Of a stretch of DNA of 64,000 nt, positions 42,530 through 53,096 are shown piece after piece. The stretch covers positions 232,722,023-232,786,022 of the forward strand of contig OY992536.1 of assembly GCA_963921195.1 (NCBI GenBank), in the 5' to 3' direction. This stretch comes from Pegoplata infirma. Taxonomy: Eukaryota; Arthropoda; Insecta; Diptera; Anthomyiidae. Each line of letters begins with the position of its first letter. The first letter of the stretch is position 1. Made by a program: the position numbers and the translations under genes. Below the pieces are notes generated by a model. That model was not told the origin of the DNA. It saw only the letters and a list, made by a program, of their open reading frames with translations, and did no database searches.

Positions 42530-43710
42530 AGGGATTGACAAATCCCGAATCCCGGGATTTATATTTTTCAATCCCGGGATTTTTTGTAAAATTTTGTAAT
42601 AAAAATTTACTATTTCTTCAGTGTTTGTTTTCCGGTGGTGACAATATGGATATCGTTTGAAAGCTGTTTGAAATATCTTTTAAATGAGGCAAATTGGGCT
42701 TAATTTCTCTTACTCTTTTGGAGTACAATTTAATTTTCAGGACGTATTACTTAATATACAGAAGGGTGGAGCAAATTTTTGTTTTTTCGAATTTAAAAAT
42801 CGTCGGAGTCAGGGTTCCTTTTTTGACTTGAAAATCGGAAAACTCCGAACAAATTTAAAAATTTTTGTTACTTTGTTTGAAACTTTCCAAATGTCATGTT
42901 TAAATGAAACGCTACAGGTCCAATATTTTTTTGTATAAATATTGACCCTAAAGGGCAACCCCGACGATTTTGAAATTCGAACAAAGGAAAATTTGCTTCA
43001 CTGCAGATTTATGCATATGCTAACATTTTTAAGAAGCAATTACATTTTGCAGAGAGTTAAATTTATAAGGGAGTATTAATTAATCCATCTGTAAAGTTTC
43101 TTTTTAACAGTTTTAGTTAGTAAAAGCAGATGTGGGGAAATTTCCCCCTTGAAGAACCTGAAAACCCAATTTTTTTACAAATTTGTACTTTTGTTAAGAA
43201 AATTACACATATTTAAGTTGCACCTAGCCAGAAAATGAAAATTTTTCTAATCCCGCTAAATGTTGTATCGGCGGCGGACATTGGGGGACACCTTCCCCTC
43301 GCGAGAAATTAACAAATTTATTAATACAATTGTAACATTATTTTAACAAATATTTTATATCCACGTCTACAAAAGAGACCGACAAAAAGAAAATAATTTT
43401 CTAATCTTTTGAATCCGACTGCATCGCGTCTTTCACAGACAGACATCGCTCGAATCTATTAAAATCGGTAATAGTTGTTCCTAAATTTTCGGTTTTTCTG
43501 TGCTAAATATGTTAAACATTACGATAATTATTCAATGGTTATGAATTAATTAAATATTTTATTATAAAAAAAATTATGAAAAATATAACTATAAAGCTTA
43601 ATTTCAATAAATCCCGTAATCCCGAAAAATCCCGGGATCCCGGGATTTTTCGGGATTTCGGGATTACGGGATTTTAGGATTTTAAAATCCCGAATCCCGG
43701 GATTTGTAAA
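42530..43710. mobile_element. hAT-like element with CCCGGGATTT ends
   Basis: Left end AGGGATTGACAAATCCCGAA followed by CCCGGGATTT. The right end has several CCCGGGATTT/AATCCCGGG words closing with CCCGGGATTTGT. The flanking host is a GTATGTAT microsatellite on both sides (42503-42528 and 43711-43724), so the target duplication cannot be told from the repeat. A fragment of mini-me-like sequence (GGGGAAATTTCCCCCTTGAA, CACAGACAGACATCGCTCGA) lies inside at 43130-43470. Open frames at 42301 and 42684 are not supported. Confidence 0.65.
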
Positions 43711-44946
43711 TGTATGTATGTATGTTCCGTATGGTCTCGAAAATGGCTAGACCGATCTTTTATGAAATTTTCAGAGAATATTCAGAATAGCCTAGGGAGT
43801 AACAGTGTGCGGTCAGATTTTTGATCTTTTGCGTGTGGGCGGAGGGGCGTGGCAAAATCGAATATTTACATTGCACCACTAATGACATTTATATATAAAA
43901 AACGGATAAACCGATTTTGATGAAATTTAAACCAAAGATAGTACTAACCGAGTACTAACTATATGTCAAATTAGAGCATAATCGGACAAATGGGCGTAAA
44001 ATGCCATGCTTTTTTGCCTATAAGCGGAAGGATGGGCAAAATCGAATTTTTACTTTGCACCACTAATGACATCTATATATAAAAAACGGATGAACCGATT
44101 TTGATGAAATTAAAACCAACGATACTAACTATGTGCCAAGTTAGAGCGTGATCGGACAAATGGGAGTAAAATGTCATGTCCCTTTGTATTGAGTTGAATG
44201 TTATTTCTGCATGCTCCGCAATAACGCAAAATCTGTTGATTCGATTTTAATTAAATTTTCAGCACTGATAGTGTTAACCGAGTGCGGAACTATAGGCCAT
44301 GTTATACTACGATTGGAAAAAAAGGGCGTAAAATTCCACGCCCCTTTGAACTATACTGGACGTTGTCTGTCTGTTTCGCAATCACGCAAAAACAGCTGAA
44401 CCGATTCTCCTGACATTTTCACTACATATAGTGCTAACCAAGTGCATATGTAGGCCATATAAGATCGTTATTGGAAAAAGGGATCAAAGTTGCTACGCCC
44501 TTTGTACTATACTGAGCAGAGCGCGATTCGGCAAAAGGGTTTGAAATGCAACTCCCGTTTTTCATAAATAAAAAGTTATTTCCTCCTCTTTCGCAATCAC
44601 ACAAAAACGCAAAAACTGATGTCAATCAAATTTGCAGCACAGATAGTACTAATCGATGATGCACCATGGAACTTTAGACTATCACGATTCGATAAAAATG
44701 CGTTATATGACACGCCCCCTTGTACTATACTTAACGTTATGTCTGTCTGTTTCGAAATCACGCAAAAACGGCTGAACCGACTTTGATGAGATTTCTCTAT
44801 AGATAGTGCTAACCGAGGGTGGAACCAAAGGTTACTAGCTGGACCCGGACACGTGCTTTAGTTTTTTCCGACACTATATTTAAATTAAGATGCAATATAA
44901 AACAGTTATTTTCTTAGGGCCAGAAACGTGGACCGGGTATAGCTAG
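43711..44946 (+). mobile_element. Helitron-like element, 3' part with internal tandem units
   Basis: Ends GGACCGGGTATAGCTAG then T. The body repeats a unit of about 170-190 bp with the words AACGGCTGAACCGA, TTTTGATGAAATT, AGATAGTACTAACCGAG, GGACAAATGGG and CACGCCCCTTTG. At least five diverged units are visible (43861, 44031, 44211, 44381, 44751). This arrangement is typical of non-autonomous Helitron ends in insects. No RepHel gene is present. Frames at 44211 and 44434 are repeat-derived. Confidence 0.65.
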
Positions 44947-44949
44947 TGT

Positions 44950-46282
44950 TTTAAAAATAAAATAAAATAAAAAAAAAGGAAAGAAAAGAAAAGAAAAGAA
45001 AGAAAAGAAAAGAAAAGGAAAAAAGAAGAAAGGAAAAGAAAAAGGAAAAAGGGAGAGGAAAAAAGATAGAAGGAAAATGACCAGGATGTAAACAAATAGA
45101 GACTTTTTGTACTGATGAAAATTTTTTTTACACCCTTAAAATGTTGCAGAATTAAAGAAATTGCATGTGAAAAACTTAAATGGTGATAGAGTTGTAGACA
45201 TTTTAGAAAAATGCTTGAAAATTCCTGACTTTATTTTTAAAAACTGTTTTGATACTTATTTGACTCTAAATGTAAGAAATTTTTTATTGAAAAATGATCT
45301 TAAATTTTGGGAAAAATTTCTTAAAACTTTTCTATAAAAAAAATCCCACAGCAACTAAGAATTTTTCCTTTTAAAGAATGTTTCAAAATATACCAAGATT
45401 TATTCTGCAAAAAAAATTCTCAGAATCAAATAACATTTCTAAAGGAAAAACGTCTTAGAATCTGAGTTTTTCTATGAGGAAATATATTTCTGAATCTTAG
45501 ATTTTTTTATGGAAAAATTTTTAAGAATATGAGAATTTATCTGTTTGCGAATTTCCCTACAGGAAAAGTTTATCAAAATTTATGATTTTTTTAAATATCT
45601 TTTCGATAGAAAACTATATTAGAAATTAAGATTTTTTTGTATGAAAATCTGAAAATTTGTCTGTTGGAAGGTTCTAAGAATATTTCTATAGGAAATGTGG
45701 CTCTGAAAGTGTAAATTTTTCTTTTGAAATGTTTCTAAAAATAAATCTATCTATATTTCTATATGAAAATGTTTCAGAATGTAGATGGCATTAAAACCCT
45801 AACATTTTTCGTATTTTAAGAAAATTGTATAAAAATTTCTTCATAAAATGTTTTAAAAACTGATAATTTTTTGCATGTGATAATTTTTTTTTATGTTTCA
45901 GGAAGAATTCTGAGAGTAATTTTGAAATATGAGAATTATTTCAGAGGCTTTTTATAAGAAAAATATATCAGAAGTTGGAAATTTTTTTTATGGAAAGAAT
46001 GTCTCAAAATCTCAGATTATTTCTAAAGAAAATTTTAAAAATCTGCGACATTTTCTAAAGAAAGGGTTTCTGAATCTGAACATTTTTCTAAAAGGGTTAT
46101 TTTTTTATATGAAAAATAAGAGTTTTTTGTAGTAAAATTGTTTCAACATCTGAGAAATTTATTAACAAAAATTAACACATTACCACCCCACCCCCCTCTT
46201 CCAACCAAACGTTATAGCTTTCCGATTTTTTATCAAAAAAAATCTCCCGCCCCCCCCAATGAAATTCCTGGATCCGCGCCTG
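44950..46282 (-). mobile_element. Partial hAT-like element (relative of 57550-59555)
   Basis: The right end is CCTGGATCCGCGCCTG, the terminal repeat of the 57550-59555 element. The interior shows the same features inverted: the purine tract and a series of words like CTGAGTTTTTCTATG / CAGATTATTTCTAAAG every 45-60 bp. The left terminal repeat is absent, the element running into the Helitron-like end at 44946. Frames at 45929 and 46138-46396 are artefacts. Confidence 0.75.
44968..45062 (+). repeat. Purine-strand microsatellite (AAAAG/AAAGG)
   Basis: Unbroken run of A and G for almost 100 bases (GGAAAGAAAAGAAAAGAAAA and similar). Its inverse, a C/T run, occurs inside the related hAT-like element at 59440-59500, so the tract belongs to that element and is not an independent host microsatellite. 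Confidence 0.85.
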
Positions 46283-46334
46283 GATCGAACGAACAAAAAC
46301 AATTTTTTGAATTATTCGAACAAAGTTGAAAGGC

Positions 46335-46560
46335 GAATAATTGACAACTCTACTACTTCTGAATAGCCAAATCATTAAAAATAATCCTCTGTTCACCGTA
46401 GCGTATGATTGTTATTTAAAGGCAATTACAACATTAAGCATACGCCTATACAGTTTTCAAGCAGTTATTATTATAATTTTAATAAAAGATCACCAACTTC
46501 AAATGCGTGTAAAAAGATCTAGAGCTGAATTAAAAAAAATCTTTATGCAATAAATATTTT
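46335..46560 (+). repeat. Dispersed intron repeat R1, copy 1
   Basis: GCGTATGATTGTTATTTAAA, GGCAATTACAACATTAAGC, ACAGTTTTCAAGCA, CTTCAAATGCGTGTAAAAA then GATCTAGAGCTGAATTAAA. The same chain occurs at 49195-49640, and its last part occurs at 50843-50990. At least four partial copies are in the window. Confidence 0.7.
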
Positions 46561-47640
46561 TGGGTAATAATGATTTTGTGTTGGTGTTTGCAACTATCCG
46601 AAATATTGTAACTTAGTCTAGTCTTTTGCCCAATTTGGTAACTTTTGCTTACTGGGCATTCATTTAAACTTTTCCAACAATCACATTATTACAAATATCA
46701 TGGTTACTAGTACTAGAGTGAGTTGTGGTAGTATTTATTTGGAATTGCATCATGTATACATGCTGTCATGCAAACAAATTCATTTACAAGTATTGGATGG
46801 TGGAAAATGTAATTTTATTCGTATTTAGAGTCTAAATTTTAGACCAGTGTTAGTATTCGAAACGAATAACTGTATTGTTATCGGTATTGGTATCGATTTT
46901 TTTTTAGTTTAAGAACGGTTCAGGTATTTGAGTTGAATCGGTTACGATAAACCCAATACCGAATTGGCACAATACCGGTATTGATGCAACAGCTTTGCAA
47001 CAACAACAAACATATAGTACTATCCAATGGGTAATCACACGTAAATCTGTTTTAATAGTTTTTCGTAGGTTGTTTGACAGTCGTGATCATACTCAGAGAA
47101 TTTACAATTAATTTATTAATTTATGCTTTTTTAAAAATCTTGCAGTATATTCCAATGCGCTGCAGCAAATGTTCGGACAACTTTTTTGGATCAGTCAAAT
47201 ATTTTTTTTTTTTAATTTTGTGTGTTTTCGTAAATGTGAGTATTTCTAAAATTTTATTATAATTTCAGTAGCTTATATGAGCAAGAGTGAGCTCGTTAAA
47301 AAAAAAACGAAAAAAATTGAAGGTATGCGTCAACAATCACTCCCGCGCCCATCTCTATTTATGACTTAAAGGTGAAATATCTTTTTTCCGCATCTAACAT
47401 CAACAACTTCACTTTAATGGTTTCTCTTTATCGCTCTCAAAAAGTTTAGTATTTCATGTCACTCCCGAACAAAGTTGCCATAAACACAAATAAAATGCCC
47501 TGAAGATCCATAAATCATATAAAATTTAATTTTCATAGTATTACAATAAATTTTTCTAATGTAAAATTAAATTTTTTAAATTAAATTGAAACAAAGATCT
47601 TGGTGCGCTGTAAAATGATTATTTTGATCCCAAGATCAAG
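46561..47640. other. No gene recognised; small repeat remnant
   Basis: Intron DNA. 46855-46990 has an imperfect inverted set of ACCGGTATTG/CAATACCGA-type words (GGTATTGGTATCGAT, CAATACCGGTATTGATG), probably a decayed MITE. CGGTATT words also appear in the foldback at 53414. No exon-like frame. Confidence 0.45.
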
Positions 47641-47770
47641 TGTTTTTATTTATTCAATTTAATTACAAATCATTTTTAATAACACAATGCAACAACTAAA
47701 ATCGGAATGGGATGAAACCAAAACGCAAATGAAAGTTAACATATTCCAAAACAAAACCCTCAAACCTTTT
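47641..47770 (-). repeat. Dispersed intron repeat R1, copy 2 (interrupted)
   Basis: Inverse orientation: AATCGGAATGGGATGAAACC, AACGCAAATGAAAGTTAACA, CAAAACCCTCAAACC. It stops at the start of a mini-me-like repeat (47771). The next block of R1, GTTCGCGCTAGATTTTTTTT, resumes at 48825, so the mini-me-like repeat inserted into it. Confidence 0.72.
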
Positions 47771-48823
47771 TTATACCCTCCACTCTAGTGATAGAGGGTA
47801 TATATAAGTTTGTCATTCCGTTTGTAACACCACGAAATATTGGTCTAGGACCCCATAAAGTATATATATTTATGATCCTCGATCGATTCTAAGTCGATCT
47901 AGCGATGTCCGTCCGTCCGTCCGTCCGCCCGTCTGTCCGTCTCTCTGTCCGTAGAAAACACGCTAACTTTTGAAAGACTTTACAGAGGCTACTGAAGTTT
48001 GGCATATATGTTTGTCATTTACCTGGTCAGGTTGGTATTGCAATCCAGCCATATCGGTCCAGTAAAAGTTCGGTCCAGTCAAAAGTTATGAGCATAAGAG
48101 TAAATTTCGGCAAAGGTGTTTCGCGAATTTACGAGATAAAAAACACGATAACTTTCGAAAGACAATAATGAGACTACTGAAGCTTGGCATGTATCTTTGC
48201 CGTTCCCCGGGTCTATTTGATATTAAATTTCAGCTCAATCGGTCCAGTGGTTCAAAAGTTATAAGCAAAACCCTCAATTTCAGATTAGTTTTATCTAAAA
48301 TGCCACGTGTTTTAACAAGTTTTAAAAGCATTGGTGGTAACTTAACAATGCTTTTCAAACTTGTTTAATTTTAAAGCAATGATTTTTAAACTTGTTTAGT
48401 TTTAAACGCATTGGTAACTTTACAACTACACTCGAAAAAAATTTTACACTCAAAAAAAATTTTACACTCAAAAAAAATTTTACACTCAAAAAAAAATTTT
48501 AGACAAAAAAATATTTAGTTTTTGTTTTTACAAAAATGACAATATTTTGTGTACATACGTATGTGAATTCACTCAGAAATATTTTTATTGTAAAAAAAAC
48601 ATTACACTCGAAAAAAATTTTACACTCAAAAAAAAAACAATTAGTAATTTTTCTTTTTTTAAAAAAAACATATGACAAAAAAAGAGTTTTTTACTCAAAA
48701 TAAAATATTTCGAATCAAAATTGTTAATTTTTTCACGTTAAAAATGTACTACACTTTAAAAAAAATGCATTGTGGAGGGTATTCATAGATTCAGCAAAGT
48801 CGAATTTAACTTTTCTACTTGTT
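47771..48823 (+). repeat. mini-me-like repeat, long copy with GTCC tract
   Basis: Starts TTATACCCTCCACTCTAGTG followed by AGAGGGTATATATAAG. The tract GTCCGTCCGTCCGTCCGCCC continues to 47950. Inner blocks repeat AACTTTTGAAAGAC / AACTTTCGAAAGACAA about 160 bp apart and (C)TACACTCAAAAAAAATTTTA-like short units at 48428-48500 and 48600-48640. It ends GTGGAGGGTATTCATAGATT, then CGAATTTAAC...ACTTGTTT. The best-preserved copy in the window. Confidence 0.82.
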
Positions 48824-49030
48824 TAGTTCGCGCTAGATTTTTTTTAACGCGCATTTTAAGTTGTTTGAACTTTTATTATAATTATACTAATAACACGGTG
48901 ATACAAAATCGAACTTTCGGAATCGGTATGGAATGAAACCAAAAGCAAATGAAAGCTGACGTTTTCAATAATAAAACCCTCAAGGCCTTTTTTAGGTCAG
49001 AGCTAGATTTTATTTTACACGCATTTAAAG
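48824..49030 (-). repeat. Dispersed intron repeat R1, copy 2 remainder and copy 3
   Basis: First GTTCGCGCTAGATTTTTTTT (the end of interrupted copy 2), then a further copy: GGAATCGGTATGGAATGAAA, CAAATGAAAGCTGACG, CAAGGCCTTTTTTAGG, GAGCTAGATTTTATTTTACA. The tandem placement suggests that R1 units formed an array before the mini-me-like insertion. Confidence 0.65.
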
Positions 49031-49194
49031 TTGGTGATTTTAAAGCATTTAAAGTTTTTGTGTACTTAACATGTCCTACTTTAAAGGCCTCTGGTGGTGC
49101 CCTTATTGTACATGTAGGGTGCAGTTTCCAAACTTAAGCTCAAAATTACTTCAGCTATGACTGGTATGAATTTTGCTGCAATCGGTCCAGTACC

Positions 49195-49640
49195 TATTTA
49201 CTGAATAGCCAAATTATTAAAATAAACCACTGTACACCGTTGCGTATGATTGTAATTTAAAGGCAATTATTAATATAAACCACTGGACACCGTTGCGTAT
49301 GATTGTTATTTAAAGGCAATTACAATATTAATCATTCGCCATTAATACAGTTTTCAAGCATTTATTGTTATAATTATAATAAAAGTGCACTAACTTCAAA
49401 TGTGTGTAAAAAAAATCTAGCTCTGAATTAGAAAAAAGCCTTGAGGGGTTTGTTATGGAAAATGTCAACTTTCATTTGCTTTTGGTTTCATCCCATTCCG
49501 ATTTTGGGTGTTGCACTGTGTAATTGCTTGAAAACTGTACAAGTGGCGTATGATTAATTTTGTAACTGCCTTTAAATAAAAATCATACGCAACGATGCCC
49601 AGTGGTTTATTTTTAATAATTTGGCTATTTAGTAAGTACC
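49195..49640. mobile_element. Inverted-repeat form of R1
   Basis: ACTGAATAGCCAAATTATTA at the left is inverse to AATAATTTGGCTATTTAGTA at the right, and CACCGTTGCGTATGATTG is inverse to CATACGCAACGATG. The left arm contains a local tandem duplication (ACACCGTTGCGTATGATTGT twice, about 65 bp apart). The interior matches the R1 core (GGTTTCATCCCATTCCGATT). So R1 may be the body of a foldback-type element. Confidence 0.75.
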
Positions 49641-50819
49641 CAGCATACGTGAACTGATTTTAGATCACGTGTACTGATCAAAAGGCGTTGTACTGATTAG
49701 TACTGACTTTTAAAATATGTACTGATTATACCGATTTTTGAACATTTCAAAATAAAAAATAATTTTTTTCGAAAATTCTGTACAAAAGCTTGAATTTCCA
49801 TAATATAAGTCGTCAGAGTTGTTTTTAATACGTCTGAAAATGAAATAATTTATAATGAATTTAATCTAAAGAGATTAGAGTTCGTGAATCAAGAGGTTCC
49901 TTAACGCAAAAATGAATCTTGAGGTTATTTTGATCGCCCTAAATTTATATGAAACGCACAGGTTTGAGGTTTTCTATAACGAAAAGTTCAATGGGCCAAT
50001 GGATTTTTTATATTTTTAGAAAGATGATGTAAATTGCATGAATCCAAATGATTCTGAGATCTTAGATGAGGTAATGTCATCAGAGCTTATTCGAAAAAGC
50101 GCTCAGAAAATTGGACGTTAAAAAACACGTGTTTATTAGCTGTAAAGTTTTCTTACAGGAAAAGTTGCCAAAACTTACGGAAAAAGTCTTCAAAATCTGA
50201 GGGATTTTCTTATTCTCTAAACCTGTGGAATTTTGTTATATTTTGTGCACTGAAACGATCAAAACATTTAAATGAAATCGTTTAAAGCCAATTTTCTGCA
50301 AAATACAACAGTTTTTTTGCAGTTGTTTTTAACCGTTGTTTTTTTGCAGCTATTTTTAAAAATTGTTTTAACTCAAAATACTTGGGGTCAAGTTAGTTTA
50401 ACCGACATTTTTTGAGAGTTGAAAAAACATGAGTGTTTTCTCATAGAAAAAAATTTAAGCTCAGAAAAAAATGGTCACCCTAGGTATAATGGACTATTTT
50501 AAGTCTGAGCGCCATGAACTTGCCTAAAAATTTCCTTATTTTAGGCATGTACAATCCACTTTCAAGTACCCAGCAAAAAATAATAGAGATTTTGATAGCA
50601 GAGCGTACAAAAATGCACTTGCGTAAGCGAAAGAATTTCGATGTTGTTATTTTTTTATGACATGCGCATACACATCTGCATAGAGAGAGAGATTTTGTTC
50701 ATACCGGTTATAGCTAACGATATTTCGAGCTTAAGTTTGGACGCTAGACCCCACATGTCCCATATGGGCACCACCAGCGGCCCACCACCAGCGATAGAAC
50801 ATGTTTAGTTCACAAAAAC
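49641..50819. other. No gene recognised; scattered repeat words
   Basis: Includes a GTACTGAT-rich stretch (49650-49740), a CAAAATCTGAGGGATTTTCT word like those in the hAT-like interiors (50185-50220), and CCCAGCAAAAAATAATAGAG at 50570 resembling the 10479 MITE end. No exon-like frame. Confidence 0.45.
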
Positions 50820-51083
50820 TTAAAATGCTTTAAAATCTCCAACTTTAAATGCGTGTAAAAAAATCTAGCGCTGAACTAAAAAAGCCTTTAAGGATTTTGT
50901 TATGTAAAATGTTAACTTTCATTTGCTTTGATTACAATCCATTTCGATTCGAAAGTTCGATGGTAACTGGTAACAATGACTGTCGTCTAGTTGTAGCGAA
51001 ATCGATTAAGGGTTTTAGGTGGGAATCGAACCCACGACCCACTGTTTTATAGGCTAGCACGCTACCAACAGGGGCACCCATTT
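50820..51083 (-). mobile_element. tRNA-derived SINE-like element (R1 body plus tRNA-like head)
   Basis: On the minus strand a tRNA-like head (51080-51010) is followed by a body ending in R1 sequence (AAAGTTAACATTTTACATAA, TAGTTCAGCGCTAGATTTTT, ACACGCATTTAAAG). The head has an A-box-like word TGGTAGCGTGCTAGC and a canonical B box GGTTCGATTCC within a GTGGG...CCCAC stem. The acceptor ends do not pair well, so it is not a working tRNA. The minus-strand order of promoter, then body, is that of a SINE; no poly-A tail or target duplication was identified. Confidence 0.65.
51010..51080 (-). promoter_or_regulatory. Internal Pol III promoter boxes of the tRNA-like head
   Basis: B box GGTTCGATTCC at 51032-51022, exact to the GGTTCRANYCC consensus. 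The A-box-like TGGTAGCGTGCTAGC lies at 51067-51053, the spacing typical of tRNA genes. The T-arm stem GTGGG/CCCAC is perfect. The anticodon stem is weak (GCCTA against TGGGT) with an 8-base loop. Confidence 0.6.
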
Positions 51084-53082
51084 TCTGGTGTTACAGAAAA
51101 TATATTATTTTTAATAACCCAAAAACTCCACAAATATTGTTTTTAAACCACAAAAAAACTTTTGTACCCAATAGAAATTTGTTGCCTTTTTGTTTCTAAT
51201 CGAAGTCTGGCGACCCTGCTACTATGAAATAAATACATGTATAGCAGCAAATGTTTGAGAAGCGTTAATTGCTTGTGGTATTTACAACAAATGTTGTACA
51301 TTGTATTTACATAATCCAAAGGCATCGGTAGCAGCAGCACCAATATCATCATCATCGTCATCATCTGTATTCCATGCACATCATGCACATAGACACAATC
51401 AAATTTATATTACAGTCTCTTTATCTTTTAACAATGAGAGATTTTTTTTGTGAAAATTTTTGCTATTAAATACTATTCCATTCTACATGTACATATGTGT
51501 TGGTTTTATTTGAGTCCATTTTTTTTTTTGGGAGATTTCAATATTAAACTGTTTGAGTTTTATTGCAATTTGGTGTGTAACTTTTCAAGTTGTTTCTGTA
51601 CACATACGAGTGTATCTACAGATAATAGTTTGTTTATCTTATGCTTGACAACTTGTTACTTGACTTTTATTTGGCTTTTATAAAGCTTTAGTTTGTTTTT
51701 TTTTTGGCAATAAAAGTTCAAACATTGAAAAGTAATTTTAAAATATTAATTAATCTATCAGGAAGTTTTTGAGTTATTGACTTCAGAAAATAAATAGTGA
51801 AGATTAGGGATTTTAAAGTGATTTCACTTAAATTATTTGGAAGGATAAACTTACCCGAATGTAGTTGTCTTGAAGAGAAGTGTAGATAAAGTATAAACTA
51901 CAATTATTATAATTGACTTTTTTGGAAAAAGGCCGTATCCATGAATACTATTAATGGATTTTTACTATTTTTTTAAGATAAAAAAAAAAAAATATTGGGT
52001 TTTTCAATCAGGTCTACTGCTCCAATGTCAGAGGAGTTTCCAGCAAGACTGCCTCCATTATTGTTTACTTCTAAACATTTTTTCCAAACCAACTAACACT
52101 CTAGCTCCAATTCCTAAGGGGGCTCCCACTCATAAGAACATTTTTAAAGTTTTTTCCAACCATTCTAACTACCCTAACGGTGATCAGTAGGGTGGCAGCA
52201 AAATTTCATCTTTGGATTTGTAACTTTGTTGGGTTAGAATATTGTGCCACATGCTATAAAACTGATGTGGAAAATATTTCAGCCAAATATGTATAACCAC
52301 CCGTGCCCCTTTGAGGTAAAAAATCCATATAAGCAAAAATTTTTTTTTTAGATTTTTTATTTTTTAATGTTGGTGTGCTTTATTAGCTTATTAACGGCAA
52401 AAAAGTTCATTTCGATCGGACAAGTTTTTCAATTCCAAAATGGACTTCGAAAAAAAATTATTCTGGTTGGGTGCATACTCTAAAAATTTTGGTCTAACAT
52501 TGAGGTCAAAAACTGCAAAAATGGAGATTTGGTCCTACCAAAATTACGATGTCACCAAAAAAAAAATTAATAAACAAAGAAAACTTATTTTAAAGAGCGA
52601 CACAAGGAATTTCCGATATGGAATTCCCGTCCGGGATTTCCCGGGAAATCACGGTATTTGAATTTCCCGCTTTCCCGGGATTTTTATGTGGAATACTGGG
52701 AAAAGCTTTAAAACCTGCAGAATTGAGCTGAAAAATCTGATGATTTCAGATAAACAATCTAAGCATATAAAAAGTATTTATATCCCGGGAAATTAAAAAT
52801 ACTGGAAAAAGTGGTAAAATCTGCTGAATTGAGCTGAAAAATCTGCTGATTTAAGCAGACAAATTTACTGATTTTAGCATATCAGTCTGCTGATTTCTGA
52901 TAAGCAATCTAAGCATCTAAAATGTATTTTATTGATGTAAAAAAGACTTAAAAAGATTTTAAGCATAATTTTTTTCAACTTATACAAAAACAATTGAAAT
53001 TTTTTTAGTAAAATTTTCTAACTTTTTTTTTTAAACTGTTTATTTTTAGTTATGCTGTTTTTCAACAAAATGTTTAATTTTG
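51084..53082. other. No gene recognised; includes a triplet microsatellite
   Basis: A CATCATCATCGTCATCATC tract lies at 51344-51366. GGGATTTCCCGGGAAATC and CCCGGGATTTTTATG at 52636-52688 recall the element at 42530. A tandem duplication of about 115 bp at 52720-52920 shares GAATTGAGCTGAAAAATCTG and GATAA(A/G)CAATCTAAGCAT. Short frames at 51143, 51450, 51954 and 52440 have no family or splice support. Confidence 0.45.
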
Positions 53083-53096
53083 TTTATACCCTGCAC

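Noticed and set aside
51010..51080. Functional tRNA gene
   Set aside because: The B box and T arm are good, but the acceptor stem does not pair, the anticodon stem is poor with an 8-base loop, and the sequence runs on into a dispersed repeat. A SINE head fits better.
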